Shown here: positions 36,707 through 48,109 of the stretch, piece after piece | Layout of the letters: every line of letters begins with the position of its first letter | How positions within the stretch are numbered: the stretch's first letter is position 1 | Source: Ceratothoa steindachneri | Taxonomy: Eukaryota > Arthropoda > Malacostraca > Isopoda > Cymothoidae | Reading direction: 5' to 3' | Length of the DNA stretch: 64,000 nucleotides | Assembly: GCA_963969495.1 (NCBI GenBank) | Contig: OZ018323.1 | Coordinates: 74,372,920 to 74,436,919 of the forward strand | The notes under the pieces: model-generated | Told to the model about the DNA's origin: nothing | The model's database searches: none | The model's input: the letters and a program-made list of their open reading frames with translations, nothing else | Translations under genes and position numbers: made by a program

Positions 36707-37534
36707 TACAGAACTACAGAACTACAGAATCTAGGACCAGCAAAGACCCTAAGGTCCGCTCGAGGCTAGTCCGCTACACTAAATCAAAAACTACGATACA
36801 CCCTTATCTACGAGTGTATCTCTAACATGCTATTTTTTTTTTTTTTTTTTAATACTATCTACTGTACACACTTATCTACATGTGTACATTATCGTGCAAT
36901 TTTAACTAATCAAACTAGGGGTCGGGGGAGATAGAAAGTTTTTCTTCTCATCTTCCGCAGTTACTCGACTGCTAGTGGTGAAAAACTAATTTAGGGATAG
37001 AGACTACTTATAGGATAGGCGGAAAAGAAATGAGACATCTAAGCTACACATGCAGAGAATCGCCGGCATCATTTTTAGTCAAAGAAGAAGAAGAAGAAGA
37101 AGAAGAAGAAGAACTACAGAACTACAGAACTACAGAATCTAGGACCAACAAAGACCCTAAGGTCCGCTCGAGGCTAGTCCGCTACACTACATCCGAAACT
37201 ACGATACACACTTATCTACGAGTGTATCTCTAACATGCTATATTTTTTTTTTTTTTTTTTTTTAATATATAATCTACTGTACACACTTATCTACATGTGT
37301 ACAATGTCAGGCATATTAACTACTTCAACCTAAGGGGGGGTGATAGAAAGTTTTTCTTCTCAACTTCCGCAGCCCTCGACTGCTAGTGGTGAAAATCTAG
37401 TTATAGGATAGGCGGAAAAGAAAATGGATATCTAAACTACACATGCAAGAGAAATCGCTGGCATCATTTTTACTCTCGTTGTTCCTCCGCTCCAAACTCC
37501 TTTTGCAAAGACGTTATTATTTACTGTGCTCAGA
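36707..37534 (-). repeat. Tandem pair of LINE 3' UTRs
   Basis: Two copies of the same roughly 350-bp noncoding block lie head to tail: 37113-37480 and 36707-37070. Both hold the sequence GACCCTAAGGTCCGCTCGAG, a poly-T run (36833-36852 and 37243-37262), a TCTACATGTGTACA segment and the (GAACTACA)n end. A (GAA)n run (37083-37112) separates them. Only the upper copy is joined to an RT frame. Confidence 0.85.
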
Positions 37535-38807
37535 CTACGTTATATTTATACTATTTAAGTGCGCGTCGAGACGGTTTTTAAACATATTTACCGACCTACT
37601 ATCCACTACGTGGGTGGGTAGCCTATTCCAAATTTGAGTAATTTTAAACGTAAAATAGTTTTGGGCTATACTAGTGTTAAATCGCTTGTTCACTAATTTT
37701 AATCCGTGTTGCCGAGTATTTCCCCTATGATCCAATTCGAACAAATTCCTATAATCAACGTTTGAAAATCCTTTCAATATTTTAAATACTTCAATTAGCT
37801 GGCCACGTAATCTTCTGCCTTCGAGAGATGGCAAATCTAATGCCCTGAGTCTTTCCTCATAGGGCCTGTTTCTCAGCTCGGGAATTAATTTTGTAGCCCT
37901 ACGCTGCACTCTTTCTAATTGCGCGATATCTTTGTTTAAGTATGGAGCCCAAAATTGAACCGCATATTCGAGCAGTGGACGCACAAGTGATTTATACAAT
38001 GGTAAAATTATCTCTTTGGATTTGAACGTGAAATTACGCGCGATATAACCCAGCACACGATTTGCTTTTTTACATGCATCCGCGCATTGTTTCGTGACTT
38101 TGAAGTCATCCGAGACTAAAACTCCCAGGTCTTTTTCCAATTTAACTACGTCGAGGACCTGGCCTTTCATGGTATACTCTACCCTCAAATTATGGCAACC
38201 CAAATGCATCACCTTACATTTACTTAAATTAAACTGCATTTGCCACTTATCCGCCCATCTGACAATCAAGTTTAGGTCCTTTTGTAATTTTTCTACATCC
38301 GATCTTACATAGGCACGGTTGCCCAGCTTCGTGTCGTCAGCAAATTTAGAAATCGTACTAAATACGCCATTATCCAAATCGTTTATATATATTAGAAACA
38401 ATAATGGGCCAAGAACGGAGCCTTGTGGCACTCCACTACTGACGTTGACCCAATCTGAACATTCACCATTTATAACTACTCGCTGCGAACGATCCTTCAG
38501 CCAATTTCTAATCCAATTTAATATCTTACCCTTCACACCGACTGCTTTAACTTTCATTAATAATCTCTCGTGCGGAACGGTGTCAAACGCCTTTTTAAAG
38601 TCTAGATAGATTACATCTACAGCTTTGCTTTCGTCGTAAACGCAAATCATTTTATGGAAGAATTCGAGCAAATTTGTCAAGCACGATCTCGCCCGCCTAA
38701 ACCCATGTTGGGAATCTTTAATCAGATTATTTACCTCGAGGTGGCACACTATTCTATCTCTAATTACCGATTCTAAAAGCTTTCCAACTACCGAAGTTAG
38801 ACTAATA
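37535..38807 (-). CDS. CR1-group reverse transcriptase, 5' truncated
   Basis: Open for about 420 codons without a stop. RT copies the element's own RNA at the nicked target. Motifs in order are RPISLTSVVGKLLESVI, DSQHGFRRARSCLTNLL, VIYLDFKKAFDTVPHERLL (first catalytic Asp), SSGVPQGSVLGPLLFLIYIN, SKFADDTKLGNRAYV (FADD active site, about 38340-38310), and KCKVMHLGC. The thumb follows as KDLGVLV then LVRPLLEYAVQFWAP, then QRRATKLIPEL.NRPYEERL and a C-terminal IWNRLPTHVVDS. The endonuclease domain and the first part of RT are missing because of 5' truncation, so it cannot move on its own. The open frame continues past 38807 into antisense gag, which is not part of the protein. The intact state of the remaining domain suggests recent insertion. 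Confidence 0.85.
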
Positions 38808-39720
38808 GGACGAAAGAGAAAGAGAAATCCAACAAGAAGAAAGAGAGGAACGGAAAAGACAAGCTGAACTCCACCATCAGATTGAATTAGCTCGTGTGGA
38901 AGCCGAAATACAATCAGCCAGTTCCTGTTCAGAAGCCCCGCCCAATCTTCCACTTAAGCTCCCTAATTTCAAGGATGGAGAGGATTTCGGAGCATTTTTA
39001 GCCAACTTCGAAAAGATCTTCGAGATCAATAACATGGATCTGGAGGCTGAAGGTGTAGCGAGATTACTTCCCTTGTTAAATTGTAAATTACACAAAATTT
39101 TCATATCTTTACCATCTGAATGTACAATTAACTACAGTACCTTAAAAGCTGAGTTATTGGCCGCTCATAATATGACTCCCGATTTCTACCGACAGGAATT
39201 TCGAGAAAGTCGTATTTAACCCGGACAGACGTTCCGTTAATTTGGATACATTGTTCAGAGAAATTTTAAATTTTGGTTAGAATCCTCAAAGGTTAATCCT
39301 AACTACGAGTCTTTAACAGACTTCGTGTTGCGAGATCAATTTTTGGCTTCTCTCCCGACGGAGACCCACGCGTTCGTCAAGGATCGTCGGTGCCAGACCT
39401 TAAAAGAATGTACCGAAGAAGCGGATGTCTATGCCGCAAGCCATAGTTTATACCCCAAGGAGAATCGAACTTCTCACTAACCCCCCAACCAGGAAAGAAA
39501 GAAGGATTCCCGCCCCTTCCCAGGAAAGCTGACGATGTTTCCGGGCCCCGTAAAACCCCAAAACTTCTTTCCCCAAAACCAACAACGGGACACCAAACCT
39601 CCCGTTAAGATTTCTCATCCATCACTCTTCCCGAAGCGCCAATCATATGCTCCACTTGTGGTGTAGAAAACCACATGAGCTGGAATTGCCCCCAAAATTC
39701 TAGGCTTAAAAGCGGAACAG
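38808..39720 (+). pseudogene. gag, main part with CCHC zinc knuckle
   Basis: Resumes the charged region (DEREREIQQEEREERKRQAE). The capsid-like domain follows: LPNFKDGEDFGAFLANFEKI at about 38959-39015, then LPLLNCKLHKIFISLPSE and TLKAELLAAHNMTPDFYRQE. Two in-frame stops follow near 39219 and 39235. Capsid continues FWLESSKVNPNYESLTDFVL, FLASLPTETHAFVKDRRC, and TLKECTEEADVYAASHSLY up to 39460. A zinc knuckle at 39648-39689 reads CSTCGVENHMSWNC (CX2CX4HX4C). Gag forms the particle and packages element RNA. This copy is disabled by stops and the LINE. Confidence 0.8.
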
Positions 39721-39819
39721 CCCACCAAGTTCACCAGATTAATGCCATTCCGGCTCTCCCGGTGGTGCAGACTCAAGCAGCAACTTCTCCCCCTCCGTCA
39801 GGCCACCAGGTAAATTTTA

Positions 39820-40120
39820 TTTTCGACAAAAGTTCACCGGGAACTTTGAAATTTGAGGAGGGCAGCGTGAACGGCTGCCGAGTATCGACTCTCGTCAGGG
39901 ACGCAGGATGCACGTGTTTTATCGTGTCCAACGAGCTCCTCCCACCAGTGGACCCTAACCACGAAATATTTGCTGTGGTACATGACTACCTTGGGTGGGC
40001 GAACTGATTGCCCGTCGTTAGATGTTACCTGCAGTGTCAATATTATGATGGCTTGGCTGAAGTCATTTCAGCACCCATAAAATTTTGTTCCGTACTTATA
40101 GGACAGAGCCCTCAAGTAAG
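39820..40120 (+). pseudogene. pol: retroviral-type aspartic protease domain
   Basis: Reads VNGCRVSTLVRDAGCTCFIV, with DAG at 39900-39908 where proteases of this class have D(S/T)G. The flap and C-terminal part read LPVVRCYLQCQYYDG, then APIKFCSVLIGQ near 40073-40110. A stop near 40005 interrupts it. The protease would cut the Gag-Pol polyprotein. The change of the active-site Ser/Thr to Ala, together with the stop, means this copy is inactive. It lies directly after the zinc knuckle and before integrase. Confidence 0.65.
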
Positions 40121-40179
40121 CTCCGACCATTTGTTCCTAGGCCGCCCTTACTCGAGGTCGAGCTAATAAGAAAGCCCAG

Positions 40180-41469
40180 GAGTCCGTCCCCCTCAGAACC
40201 CCGATACCGCCCGGAGATCCTTATCCAGGACTTTAGGGCGGTACAACAGGAGTGTGAAGCACTAACACCCTTATATGATAAGGCCCAAATCCAGGACACG
40301 GAGACTGTCCGTGGATCCAAAGTCATCAGGTACCTGGAGCGAGGTGGCTTACTTTATCGATCCAGCGAGGACAGTAGTAACGCTGTTACTACTATCCTAT
40401 GCCTTCCACGATCCCATGTCCCTATAGTGCTCAAAGTGGCTCCTGACAGCCTTTTTTTCCAGTCATTTTAGTCACACTAAAACGGGCCAGCGCATTTTTA
40501 AATATTTTCATTGGCCGGGTGCTGCAGCTGACATCATAAAGCATTGTCAATCGTGAGATGTGTGTCAGAAGATGTCCGCTAAGGGGCGGGTCAAATCTGC
40601 TCCCTTACAAAGGGGATTAGTCATTTCTGAACCCTTCTCCAGAGTGACCATCGACCTGGTTGGCCCTATCCACCCCCCCTTCGAGCGAAGGGCACAGCTA
40701 CATTTTCACCTTAGTAGACTTTGCTACCCGTTTTCCCGAGGCTGTTCCCCTTCGCCGAATCGACAGCATTTCTTGCGCCGAGGCCCTCATTTCCATCTTT
40801 TCAAGGGCAGGCGTCCCTAAGAAAATAGTCTCCGATAGAGGCCGACAATTCCCCTCTGAGTTGATGGAGTACGTAGGGAAGCTGCTCATGGTAAAGCCCC
40901 TTTTTACCACCCCCTTCCGGCCACAGACAAACGGCATGTGCGAGATATTAAATGGAAATTTAAAATCGATTATTAAAAAGATCTGTGCCGAGCAACCCCG
41001 CGAATGGCACCGATATCTAACGGTCGCCCTATTTGCCTATCGGGAAATTTCCCACCGTACATTAGGCTTCAGCCCGTTCGAGCTCCTTTATGGACGTAAT
41101 GTACGTGGGCCACTCAGTATTTTAAAGGAGTATTTAATCAAGCCCCAACTGGATCACGAACTCCAGTCATCTTACTCCTATGTCTTGGACCTACGCCAGA
41201 GGCTCGAGAAATGCGCAAACATCGCCTATGAAAATGCCGATGTTAATTTGGAGAAATACAAAACCTAGTTTGATGTCAGGTCCGAAGATCGTAAATTTAA
41301 GCCCGGTGATGAAGTACTCCTGCTTCTTCCCACAGCCAGTAATAAATTACTGAGCCAATGGAAAGGTCCGTACTCGGTCCGCGAGGCACGAGGACCGGTA
41401 GATTACCTCATTGGTACCCCAGCAGGCGATAAGCTCTATCACGTCAACTTATTGAAAAAGTACCACTAA
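40180..41469 (+). pseudogene. pol: integrase (H2C2, DD35E, GPY/F)
   Basis: The N-terminal region reads FRAVQQECEALTPLYDKAQ, then VIRYLERGGLLYRSSED. After a frameshift near 40450 the zinc-binding part reads SHFSHTKTGQRIFKYFHWPG and HCQS-stop-DVC, so one Cys is lost to a stop. The catalytic core has TIDLVGPIHPP (Asp at 40653), SDRGRQF (Asp at 40834) and GMCEILNGNLK (Glu at 40942). The last two are separated by 35 residues, as in DD35E integrases. The C-terminal GPY motif is at 41365-41373, followed by HVNLLKKYH and a stop at 41467-41469. A frameshift near 40680 and a stop near 41266 also break it. It would insert the cDNA into DNA. It precedes RT, which is the unusual point. Confidence 0.85.
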
Positions 41470-42085
41470 CGCGCCCATGGAGATACGTTCGTAGCACTGG
41501 AAAAAACATCGGCACTTGAAGAGGATTACCCCGCGGAGTCACTTAATGTAATACAGACAGTGTGCATCCAACCTGATGCCGATTACCCTCTTCTTTTCCT
41601 ACCAGGCGAGCCTTTGGAACCCTCTGACCTGGATATTGACGCGCAGCTGACACCACATCAAAAGAGTCAGCTACAAGAACTATTATGTCAGTTCGACGAC
41701 GTTATTTCAGAGAAGCCTGGATGCGCTACTAGTTTCGAGCATGATATTAAATTAACAACCTTAGAACCCGTCCATTTAAAACCCTATCCCATGCCGATTC
41801 ATTTACGCCAAGCCTTTAACGCTGAAGTTGATAATTTAATTAGTTTAGACATAATAGAACCTTCAACCTCTAGTTATTGTTCCCCAATCGTCATGGTCAA
41901 GAAACCTGATGGCGCTTATCAAATATGCATCGACTGCCGGAAGTTAAATTCGGTAACTGTGTTCGACGCCGAGCTCATTCCGTTGGTAGACTAAAACCTC
42001 CACCTTTTTGAAAACGCCAAGTTCATCTCAGAACTCGATTTGTGCAAGGGGTATTATCAAATCCCCGATAAGCAGGTCGCTGACG
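41470..42085 (+). pseudogene. pol: reverse transcriptase, N-terminal part only
   Basis: Reads EEDYPAESLNVIQTVCIQPD and a linker ending LLCQFDDVISEKPGCATSFE. The conserved Ty3/Gypsy RT start HLKPYPMPIHLRQAFNAEVD follows. Next are SPIVMVKKPDGAYQICIDCR (41881-41940) and LNSVTVFDAELIPLVD with a stop at 41992. The first catalytic block reads ISELDLCKGYYQIPD near 42020-42066. Coding similarity then stops abruptly. The YxDD active site, the thumb and RNase H are absent, so about two thirds of RT-RH have been deleted. Compare the related element at 48998-47640, which keeps them in decayed form. Confidence 0.85.
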
Positions 42086-42530
42086 CACTCAGTCCGAATG
42101 CATTACCAAATAGCGTAAATTAATTGTATTCGTAGGATTAGGATCTCCATGTATGTATATACCGTCTTGTACGACTTAAATTAGATTCTCTTGTAATAGA
42201 ACTAGTTAATGTATATGTCTGAATTTTGTAACGCTCAATGTCTATTTTTTTATATGTATATATATTTGTACACATTAAATTACGTGTAAATTATTTTGTC
42301 CTATATGTATCAATTTCATATCATTTCATTGCTCCATGCGTCTTTTATTGATTAAGTTTGTATTAAAGGTTAGTTTCCCCTATAATCAAAAGATCAAAAT
42401 AATTATATGTAATAAGGTAATACTAGTTAGGTGCATGAAGGTACGGTCGGTACGAAAAAACTAGTTCCCCACAACGGAGCTCTAACGTTGTCCCTTCTCT
42501 CTTTTTTTTCGAAGTGACAACTTTCCCCAC
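42086..42530 (+). other. Noncoding region before the 3' LTR
   Basis: No protein similarity. It probably holds the original 3' untranslated region plus the deletion junction near 42085. Confidence 0.5.
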
Positions 42531-42542
42531 GGAATAAAGGAG
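42531..42542 (+). promoter_or_regulatory. Polypurine tract
   Basis: GGAATAAAGGAG directly precedes the TGTGATAG start of the 3' LTR. This is the normal position for the primer of plus-strand DNA synthesis in LTR elements. Confidence 0.6.
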
Positions 42543-43785
42543 TGTGATAGAACGGTTTAAGGCTGCTTAATTTCAACCGTTATTACATGTTGTTTAGAAA
42601 CACAATGCTACCCACGTGCATCTTCACCTTGAAGCCGGACGCATTATCACCGCCACTTGAGTCAATATTGAACCAAGGAGGTTTATCACCCCCCCCCCCC
42701 ATCCCTCGTTTGCCCCATGCGCCGATCACGCCAGATTGAGTTAGGCTTATGGGCAGATAAGGTATTGTTCTCAGGCGCGGCTGTGCATTCCCTCGAAGCC
42801 CCCACTCCATTGTCTCCTACGCCAAGGGGATGTCTTGTCTATTTATATGGAAACTTTACCACTAAGAGGAGATTCGAGATCCAGATTTTCTTCGAGAGAC
42901 ATCACTACGATCCCGTCTCACCTTGTGCACCAAGGGCCTTCTACCTCGAGATCCACCATCATTGTTCAGAAGAGGACAGAATCCTTTGAGTGCCAAGGTT
43001 AAAGCCTTCAAGACGCCAAGTCCACAAGGCTTTCCCTGTTGTTCAGAAAGAGAACAACGTTAGAACAGCCATTTTTCTTTGAGCCCGTTGACAAGAAACG
43101 GTTCTCACCCTTCCTCGCTGTTGTTCAGTAAGAGAATAACATCAAAACAGCCATTGTTCTTTGAGCCCGTTGACAAGAAACGGTTCTCACCTTTCCCTCC
43201 TGTTGTTCAGAAGAGAAGAACGTAGAAGAGCCATTGTTCTTCAAGCCCGTTCGCCAAGAAACGGTTCCCATTCCCAAGACGCCACGTCAAGATCATTAAA
43301 TTTCTCCCCCTCCCCTTCGGCTGGAACTCGCCAGCGGACCGAAAATTCCTTTACGTCGCCTTCCTCTGCACAACACGTGTGATTACGTATCTGAACGTTA
43401 CCTTTGAGTATTTAACCTTTTGTTAACCCTATCCTGTGCTTTGAATGGTTGAGCAAACCATCCCATCCCTTCAATTTTTATTTGTTTTACCTTTTTAAAT
43501 CTCTTCCAACCTTAATCCTTGTATTAGGTAGATTTCCCACGCCCTTTTCCATTCTCTGTTTATGTCAATATTTTCCGTTTTGTGTGTTGTTGATAGTTTT
43601 TATTAATAAAACTCTATTTTATTAATGATAGCCATATTATTATCCTTGAGCTCAGTTCCACTTCTTAAGCATATTGAAGATAAATAACCTCGGTCGACCA
43701 GATACCACGCACTGTAAATATAAATGAATAATTCCCTCAAAGAATAGCCATATATGGTATATCGTCGAGAGTTTATTCTACGACA
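42543..43785 (+). repeat. 3' LTR, family A (1243 bp)
   Basis: Starts TGTGATAGAACGG and ends TTCTACGACA, followed by the target duplication GTTAT (43786-43790) that matches 34858-34862. It is collinear with the 5' LTR but has three rather than four internal tandem units and keeps a segment with a C-run (42690-42703) that the 5' LTR has lost. AATAAA lies near 43603. Confidence 0.9.
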
Positions 43786-43790
43786 GTTAT

Positions 43791-44879
43791 ATATGGTTAC
43801 TCATGACTTGATCTGACAAAACAGAAGTAATGAACGGTTGGACCAATGCGCTATTTTGGAATATACGCTATTCAGCTTGCCAAAATGATTCTAAATCAGT
43901 CGGAAAACATATAACCTATGGAAATGTTTTATAACGCAGGCTAGTGTAGTGCATATTTTTGATCACATGTTTGATATTGATCATGAAATTCTTTAAAAAA
44001 GCAGTTAATTAATATAAGTCCATATTAAAGTGTCATATGTGACACAGGTTGAAAATAGGAGTACTAAACATGGAAAAAAATTTGTATAAAGTACTCGTTT
44101 AATTTATTGTTTTAGCTGCAAAATTTTATGAAATCTTGGACAATATCCGACAGGTAAACAGCTAAATTTACATCTAAAAAGAAGTTTTGATTAGAATGGA
44201 CTCTAATATCTGAACTATTTTCTTGCCTTTCGAAAGGTAAACTAATTTAAAACTGCTGCGGGATATGAATAAAAGGAAATTAGAAATGTAGTTAAGTAAA
44301 AGTTTTCTTTAACTTTCGGGTTGAATTACAGAATATGACGCCCAAACGTCCTAAGATCTACTCATGGCTACCTTAAGGGGAAATAGTATAACCAGTTAGA
44401 GGTATTAATAAGATAAAGAGATCATAATATTGAAAAAAAACCTAAAATAATTGCTCTTGTTTTTATATGTTATATTTTAAAGAGATATTTATCAACTCCC
44501 TTCTTATAGATAAAGATACAAGTGCTTTAATCCAAATGCTTAGGCTGGGGTTGGTGGTGTTGTTATATCTTTTTGGAGCACATGATTCCTGGTCTTTCAG
44601 ACCATTGGTAGATTAAGGGAGAAAGCTTTGGCAGTGCAGCCTGTCTTCTAGGCCCCACCAAAGTTATCGCAATTAAGTTGTGGCACGATAACTATTAGAC
44701 TTACTACGGGATCAGGTTAGAATGGAAGGAAACTGTTATATTCGACCACTCAACAACTCTTTTTTTCTTGCCGTATAGGGCGGCTTTATATAAAAAATAC
44801 AGCCTTGCCTGCTGGGTGTGGACATAGCAAAGTTATATTATGTGTGGGATAGTTCATAAGAATATGTAGATATTTGGTG
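43791..44879. other. Intergenic; possible LINE 3' UTR at 44540-44820
   Basis: No coding signal. A less AT-rich part at 44540-44820 lies just beyond the 3' side of the minus-strand LINE relic that follows and could be its 3' untranslated region. That is inferred from position only. Confidence 0.35.
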
Positions 44880-45500
44880 CCCTTATAGGGCTAAATCGTT
44901 TGATTTTTAGCTTCCTACTCTCATGTATAGTCGCCACTATAATAGTGAACCCGTTTGATATTTTAAATAATCCCATAAGTAGCTCGTAGAGAAGTTTTCC
45001 AAGGACAATTAAGTGAAGTACCTCATTTCGTTTTCATGCACTCTATTTCATAGTTCAGTAATTCATTTTCTCGCTTGTCACAGGGCGCTTTCCAATATAA
45101 TATTGTCCTCTTTCATATATGGTGAATAAAATTCTACCGTATACTCTAGAAGAGGGATTAAAACCTTCTGGTATGTAGAGGTGATAAATTATTTAAACGC
45201 AAAATGTGGGCTTTTGTAGCCTAGCAGCATATTTATGGAGCTATGGAACTTTGTTTTAAAAATTGTCAATACACTGATATTAAGACAACTTGACTTTCTT
45301 TAAGATTCGTCCACCCTTATTTTAAATTCCTCCTAAATTATCACTAGCTATATATATTACCTCACGCTTTTTCATTTTTAATTCCATCCACAAATTTCCC
45401 GACCATTCAAATATTCTATCAGTTTTCTTTGCATATTTCGCAGACACTCTGGTAGTTTGTTATAGTACCAAGTTTTGGATCATCAGCATTTTTGTAATTA
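44880..45500 (-). pseudogene. CR1-like RT fragment, heavily decayed
   Basis: On the minus strand near 45490 it reads KNADDPKLGTITNYQS, matching the FADDTKLG active-site block of the LINE at 37535-38807. A GKFVDGIKNEKA stretch follows. Further on it reads LEYTVEFYSPYMKEDNI (about 45140-45100) and YELLMGLFKISNG near 44970, the same order as LLEYAVQFWAPYLNKDI and RGQLIEVFKILKG in the intact copy. Many stops and frameshifts show it is much older than the nested LINE. Confidence 0.6.
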
Positions 45501-45599
45501 TATATAAAATGTTCAAGTTAAATCCGTTTATATATAATAACAAGATCTGCTGACCAAAAGTCGCGTGCTCTTACTTATTCTAATTTATGACCTAACGAC

Positions 45600-45885
45600 C
45601 TACAATACTTTCAATAATTCCCAGACTAACGTTAGGAAGACTTTGGCCATTATATCATTAGAAGACATTAGAAAGAAAATGTTAAACAACATAAGAGTTT
45701 GAAATTTCGTTAGAATCGGCCGGATAGTTATGATGTATTACCAAATGATTCCCGGGCTAACCTTGTCGAGGATTTTGGCAATAAGATCATTTGAAAGAGA
45801 ATGTAAAACAACATGAGGGTTATATTTAGTTATAATCGGCCGAGATATAGAGTCGCCCGCGACTAATCTCGCCCGCGACTAAAAA
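45600..45885 (+). repeat. Dispersed repeat D, copy 2 (dimer)
   Basis: Two diverged units, 45600-45740 and 45745-45850, each with a CTAACSTT.G block, a TTTGGC.AT block, AATGT.AAACAACAT.AG and AATCGGCCG. It ends in a duplicated TCGCCCGCGACTA segment (45852-45881). The reverse complement matches 10738-10992. Confidence 0.75.
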
Positions 45886-47639
45886 GGTAAGACTCCGAAA
45901 ACAAGTGCGTGATGAACAAAACGAGTAAACGGAGCCACCTTTTACTGAGCTGTAATACTATAATTAAAATATTTACCTCCCAAAGCTCTTACGATGTACT
46001 TCAGGTGTTTACTCACCACAGAACTAAGGGCGATGGGCTGAAAGTATTCAGGATCAATTGTTTGATGTTGGTTTCATGCTCGGCCACTAGAGAAAGGCCG
46101 GCCTATATTTCCCACTGTCGCTGAAGCGTCTCTCTTTTTTTTCTGTTGTTTTAGCTTCTTCTTGTTTGCTTTATATCCTGTTTGGTTGGTCTCAATACAC
46201 AAAGCCTTCCATGCACTTTGCCTCAGCGATTGTCAATTTGTTTTTAATTTTGCTTTCATTATCCGGTCGAAGGATCGGTTCTAGCTAAGAGACGTCGTTC
46301 GTTACTTACTTTCTACTTTGAAGATTTAAGCTATTCGAGCATATATCATGCATATGATATTGCCACGGCGATTTTAAATACTGTATTTTATGAAAGATGA
46401 CAATGTTTCTTTTTAAACTGAAAAAGGTTTAGCAAAATAATTTTAACCTGTGTATTTTTAACAATTGTAGACATGAGAATTGTTGTTTAAAAGTCGATTT
46501 TCTTACTTCTCAAATTGCCTAGCTTTATATTCCCTAGCAATTCTAATTTCTTTTCTGTCCAATTAATAATATTTAGAATAGTTTATGTACATATTTCATT
46601 TTCTCACTGATTATGTGCTTCAAAACAAATATTACTAGAATGGTTCCTTAGTATTTTAAGGGCAAGGGACGGGGCTAGGAACAATCTAGGCCTTGTGACG
46701 TCAGATGGTAGATTCGAATGTTGCCAATCAAAGTGTTGTATTTGTTTTTTTAGTTTGTTTTAAGCCTTGATTCTGTATTATTTAGTAAATGTCTGCACTT
46801 TTAATTAATTATATTATTTAGTAATGCCGTGATTATTTATTTTGATTAATGTATTACATTTTTTATGTGTCACTTAGCGATTTTTTTTAAACTAAACCAT
46901 TATTTTCATACACTGACAACTCCTAATTCAATCTTATTTCAATCGTTAATGACCCTGAAATCAAGCAGTAAAAAAAGCGAGATTCTTAAAATGTCGGTTT
47001 GTTTGACTTTAATACGACTTTGGTTAATTCTACTGTCAATTTAATAGACTTATTTTATAAATCATGGAATCATTTTAAAAGCGATTATTTGCAACATGTG
47101 TGGAAAAGAACTGCGGCTCGATTATAATAGTAAAAGGTGGAGATGGGTTTGCTTTTGCCGTGAAGTGATTACGTTATTAGGTAATATAAGAATACGATTT
47201 AGCTGCTAACATTTATCAATCGCCTTTGCATTTAAAGCTAATGTTATCCTTTCAAATTAGAAATATTACGAGGTTTTGTAAAGTTGCCGGGGGTGGGGGG
47301 GGGGGTGTATGCGGAGCGTAGCTACCATTTCAATAGTAATTATATAAGTGACCTCAAAAGAAGCCGATCTAGGGGTTCTCTCTTTCTATCTCTGACATAT
47401 CCCCCTTTTCAAGATGGTACTTCCTGGTATGAAAGACATAAAATAATAATTAAATGTTAAGGTGGTACCTAGCGCAAACAAGGAATATACTGGACATCGT
47501 AATTTAGAAACAAAAAAATGCTTGACAATAAGTTCGTGGGAAACTCACAAATTTAGAGACTAGAGAGTACATATGTATAAAAATTAATATTAGAAAAGAA
47601 AACAATAGAAAATAACCACATTTATCATTCAATACCTTT
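45886..47639. other. Intergenic, nothing recognised
   Basis: Contains a G-run (47288-47308) and a few short open frames (45909-46124 plus) without recognisable content. I looked for a 3' LTR of the adjoining minus-strand element here and did not find one. Confidence 0.45.
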
Positions 47640-48090
47640 AAAAAGGATGTTTACCTGCCTCGAATCCATAAGCAATAGTATTAACACAATCAGTACTTAA
47701 TTGGATATATTACAAAAATTCACTCTCAATAAGGATCAGCTCCTAGGAGAATTCAAGGGAATCCGGCTTAAGCTATAGGCTATACATATTTCGGAGCATT
47801 TAATATACATGATTCTGAAATGGAATTCTTGCAAAAACCAACTCCAGTGCATTAAACGAGCATTATTGTTTTCTTTACATTTCGGAGCTAGGATAAGGGC
47901 TTATGGTCAGTTTCTATTATAAATTATTTCATTATCAGAAACATTTTTATTTTTTTCATTCCCCAGACAATCGCGAGGTACTGTCGTTCGATCATTTTCC
48001 CCGGAGTGAACGAGAACACAGCCTATTCTATCGTTGCTGGCATCCGATGATATGCCAAATGGTTCTTACGGGTTAGGCGAACGTAATATG
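47640..48090 (-). pseudogene. RNase H of second element
   Basis: Near 48062 it reads FGISSDASNDRIGCVLVHS, the first RNase H motif with Asp. After a frame change it reads ERQYLAIVWGMKKIKMF near 47975, the Glu motif, then IIETDHKPLS near 47915 and ARLMHWSWFLQEFHFRI near 47855. This is the Ty3/Gypsy RNase H order. It lies after RT and there is no integrase downstream, which confirms that integrase is not in the usual Gypsy position. Confidence 0.7.
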
Positions 48091-48109
48091 GGTTTCCCCT
48101 TGAGTTGAT

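Larger units (their letters stand above)
36704..38807 (-). mobile_element. CR1-like LINE nested in gag, 5' truncated
   Basis: Inserted antisense within the gag coiled-coil region, since gag reads up to about 36703 and resumes at about 38808. AGAGAAA occurs on both sides and may be a short target duplication. The element is 5' truncated inside the RT domain (first residues RPISLTSVVGK). Its 3' end carries (GAACTACA)n on the plus strand, i.e. (TGTAGTTC)n in element sense. CR1 elements end in similar 8-bp tandem repeats, which supports CR1-group membership. The RT frame has no stop, so the insertion looks younger than its host element. Confidence 0.8.

Noticed and set aside
37535..38953. 472-codon frame as one protein
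   Set aside because: Only the part up to about 38807 is LINE RT. The rest is antisense gag sequence across the insertion junction, so the first about 50 codons are not part of the RT.
42543..43785. Reading the three family A LTR copies as three solo LTRs
   Set aside because: The copies at 34863 and 42543 share one target duplication (GTTAT on the outer sides) and enclose gag-pol, a primer binding site and a polypurine tract. Only the copy at 3004 is solo.
45886..47639. 3' LTR of the second Gmr1-like element
   Set aside because: I found no segment matching 51322-52526 here and no polypurine tract plus TGT start, so it was not annotated.
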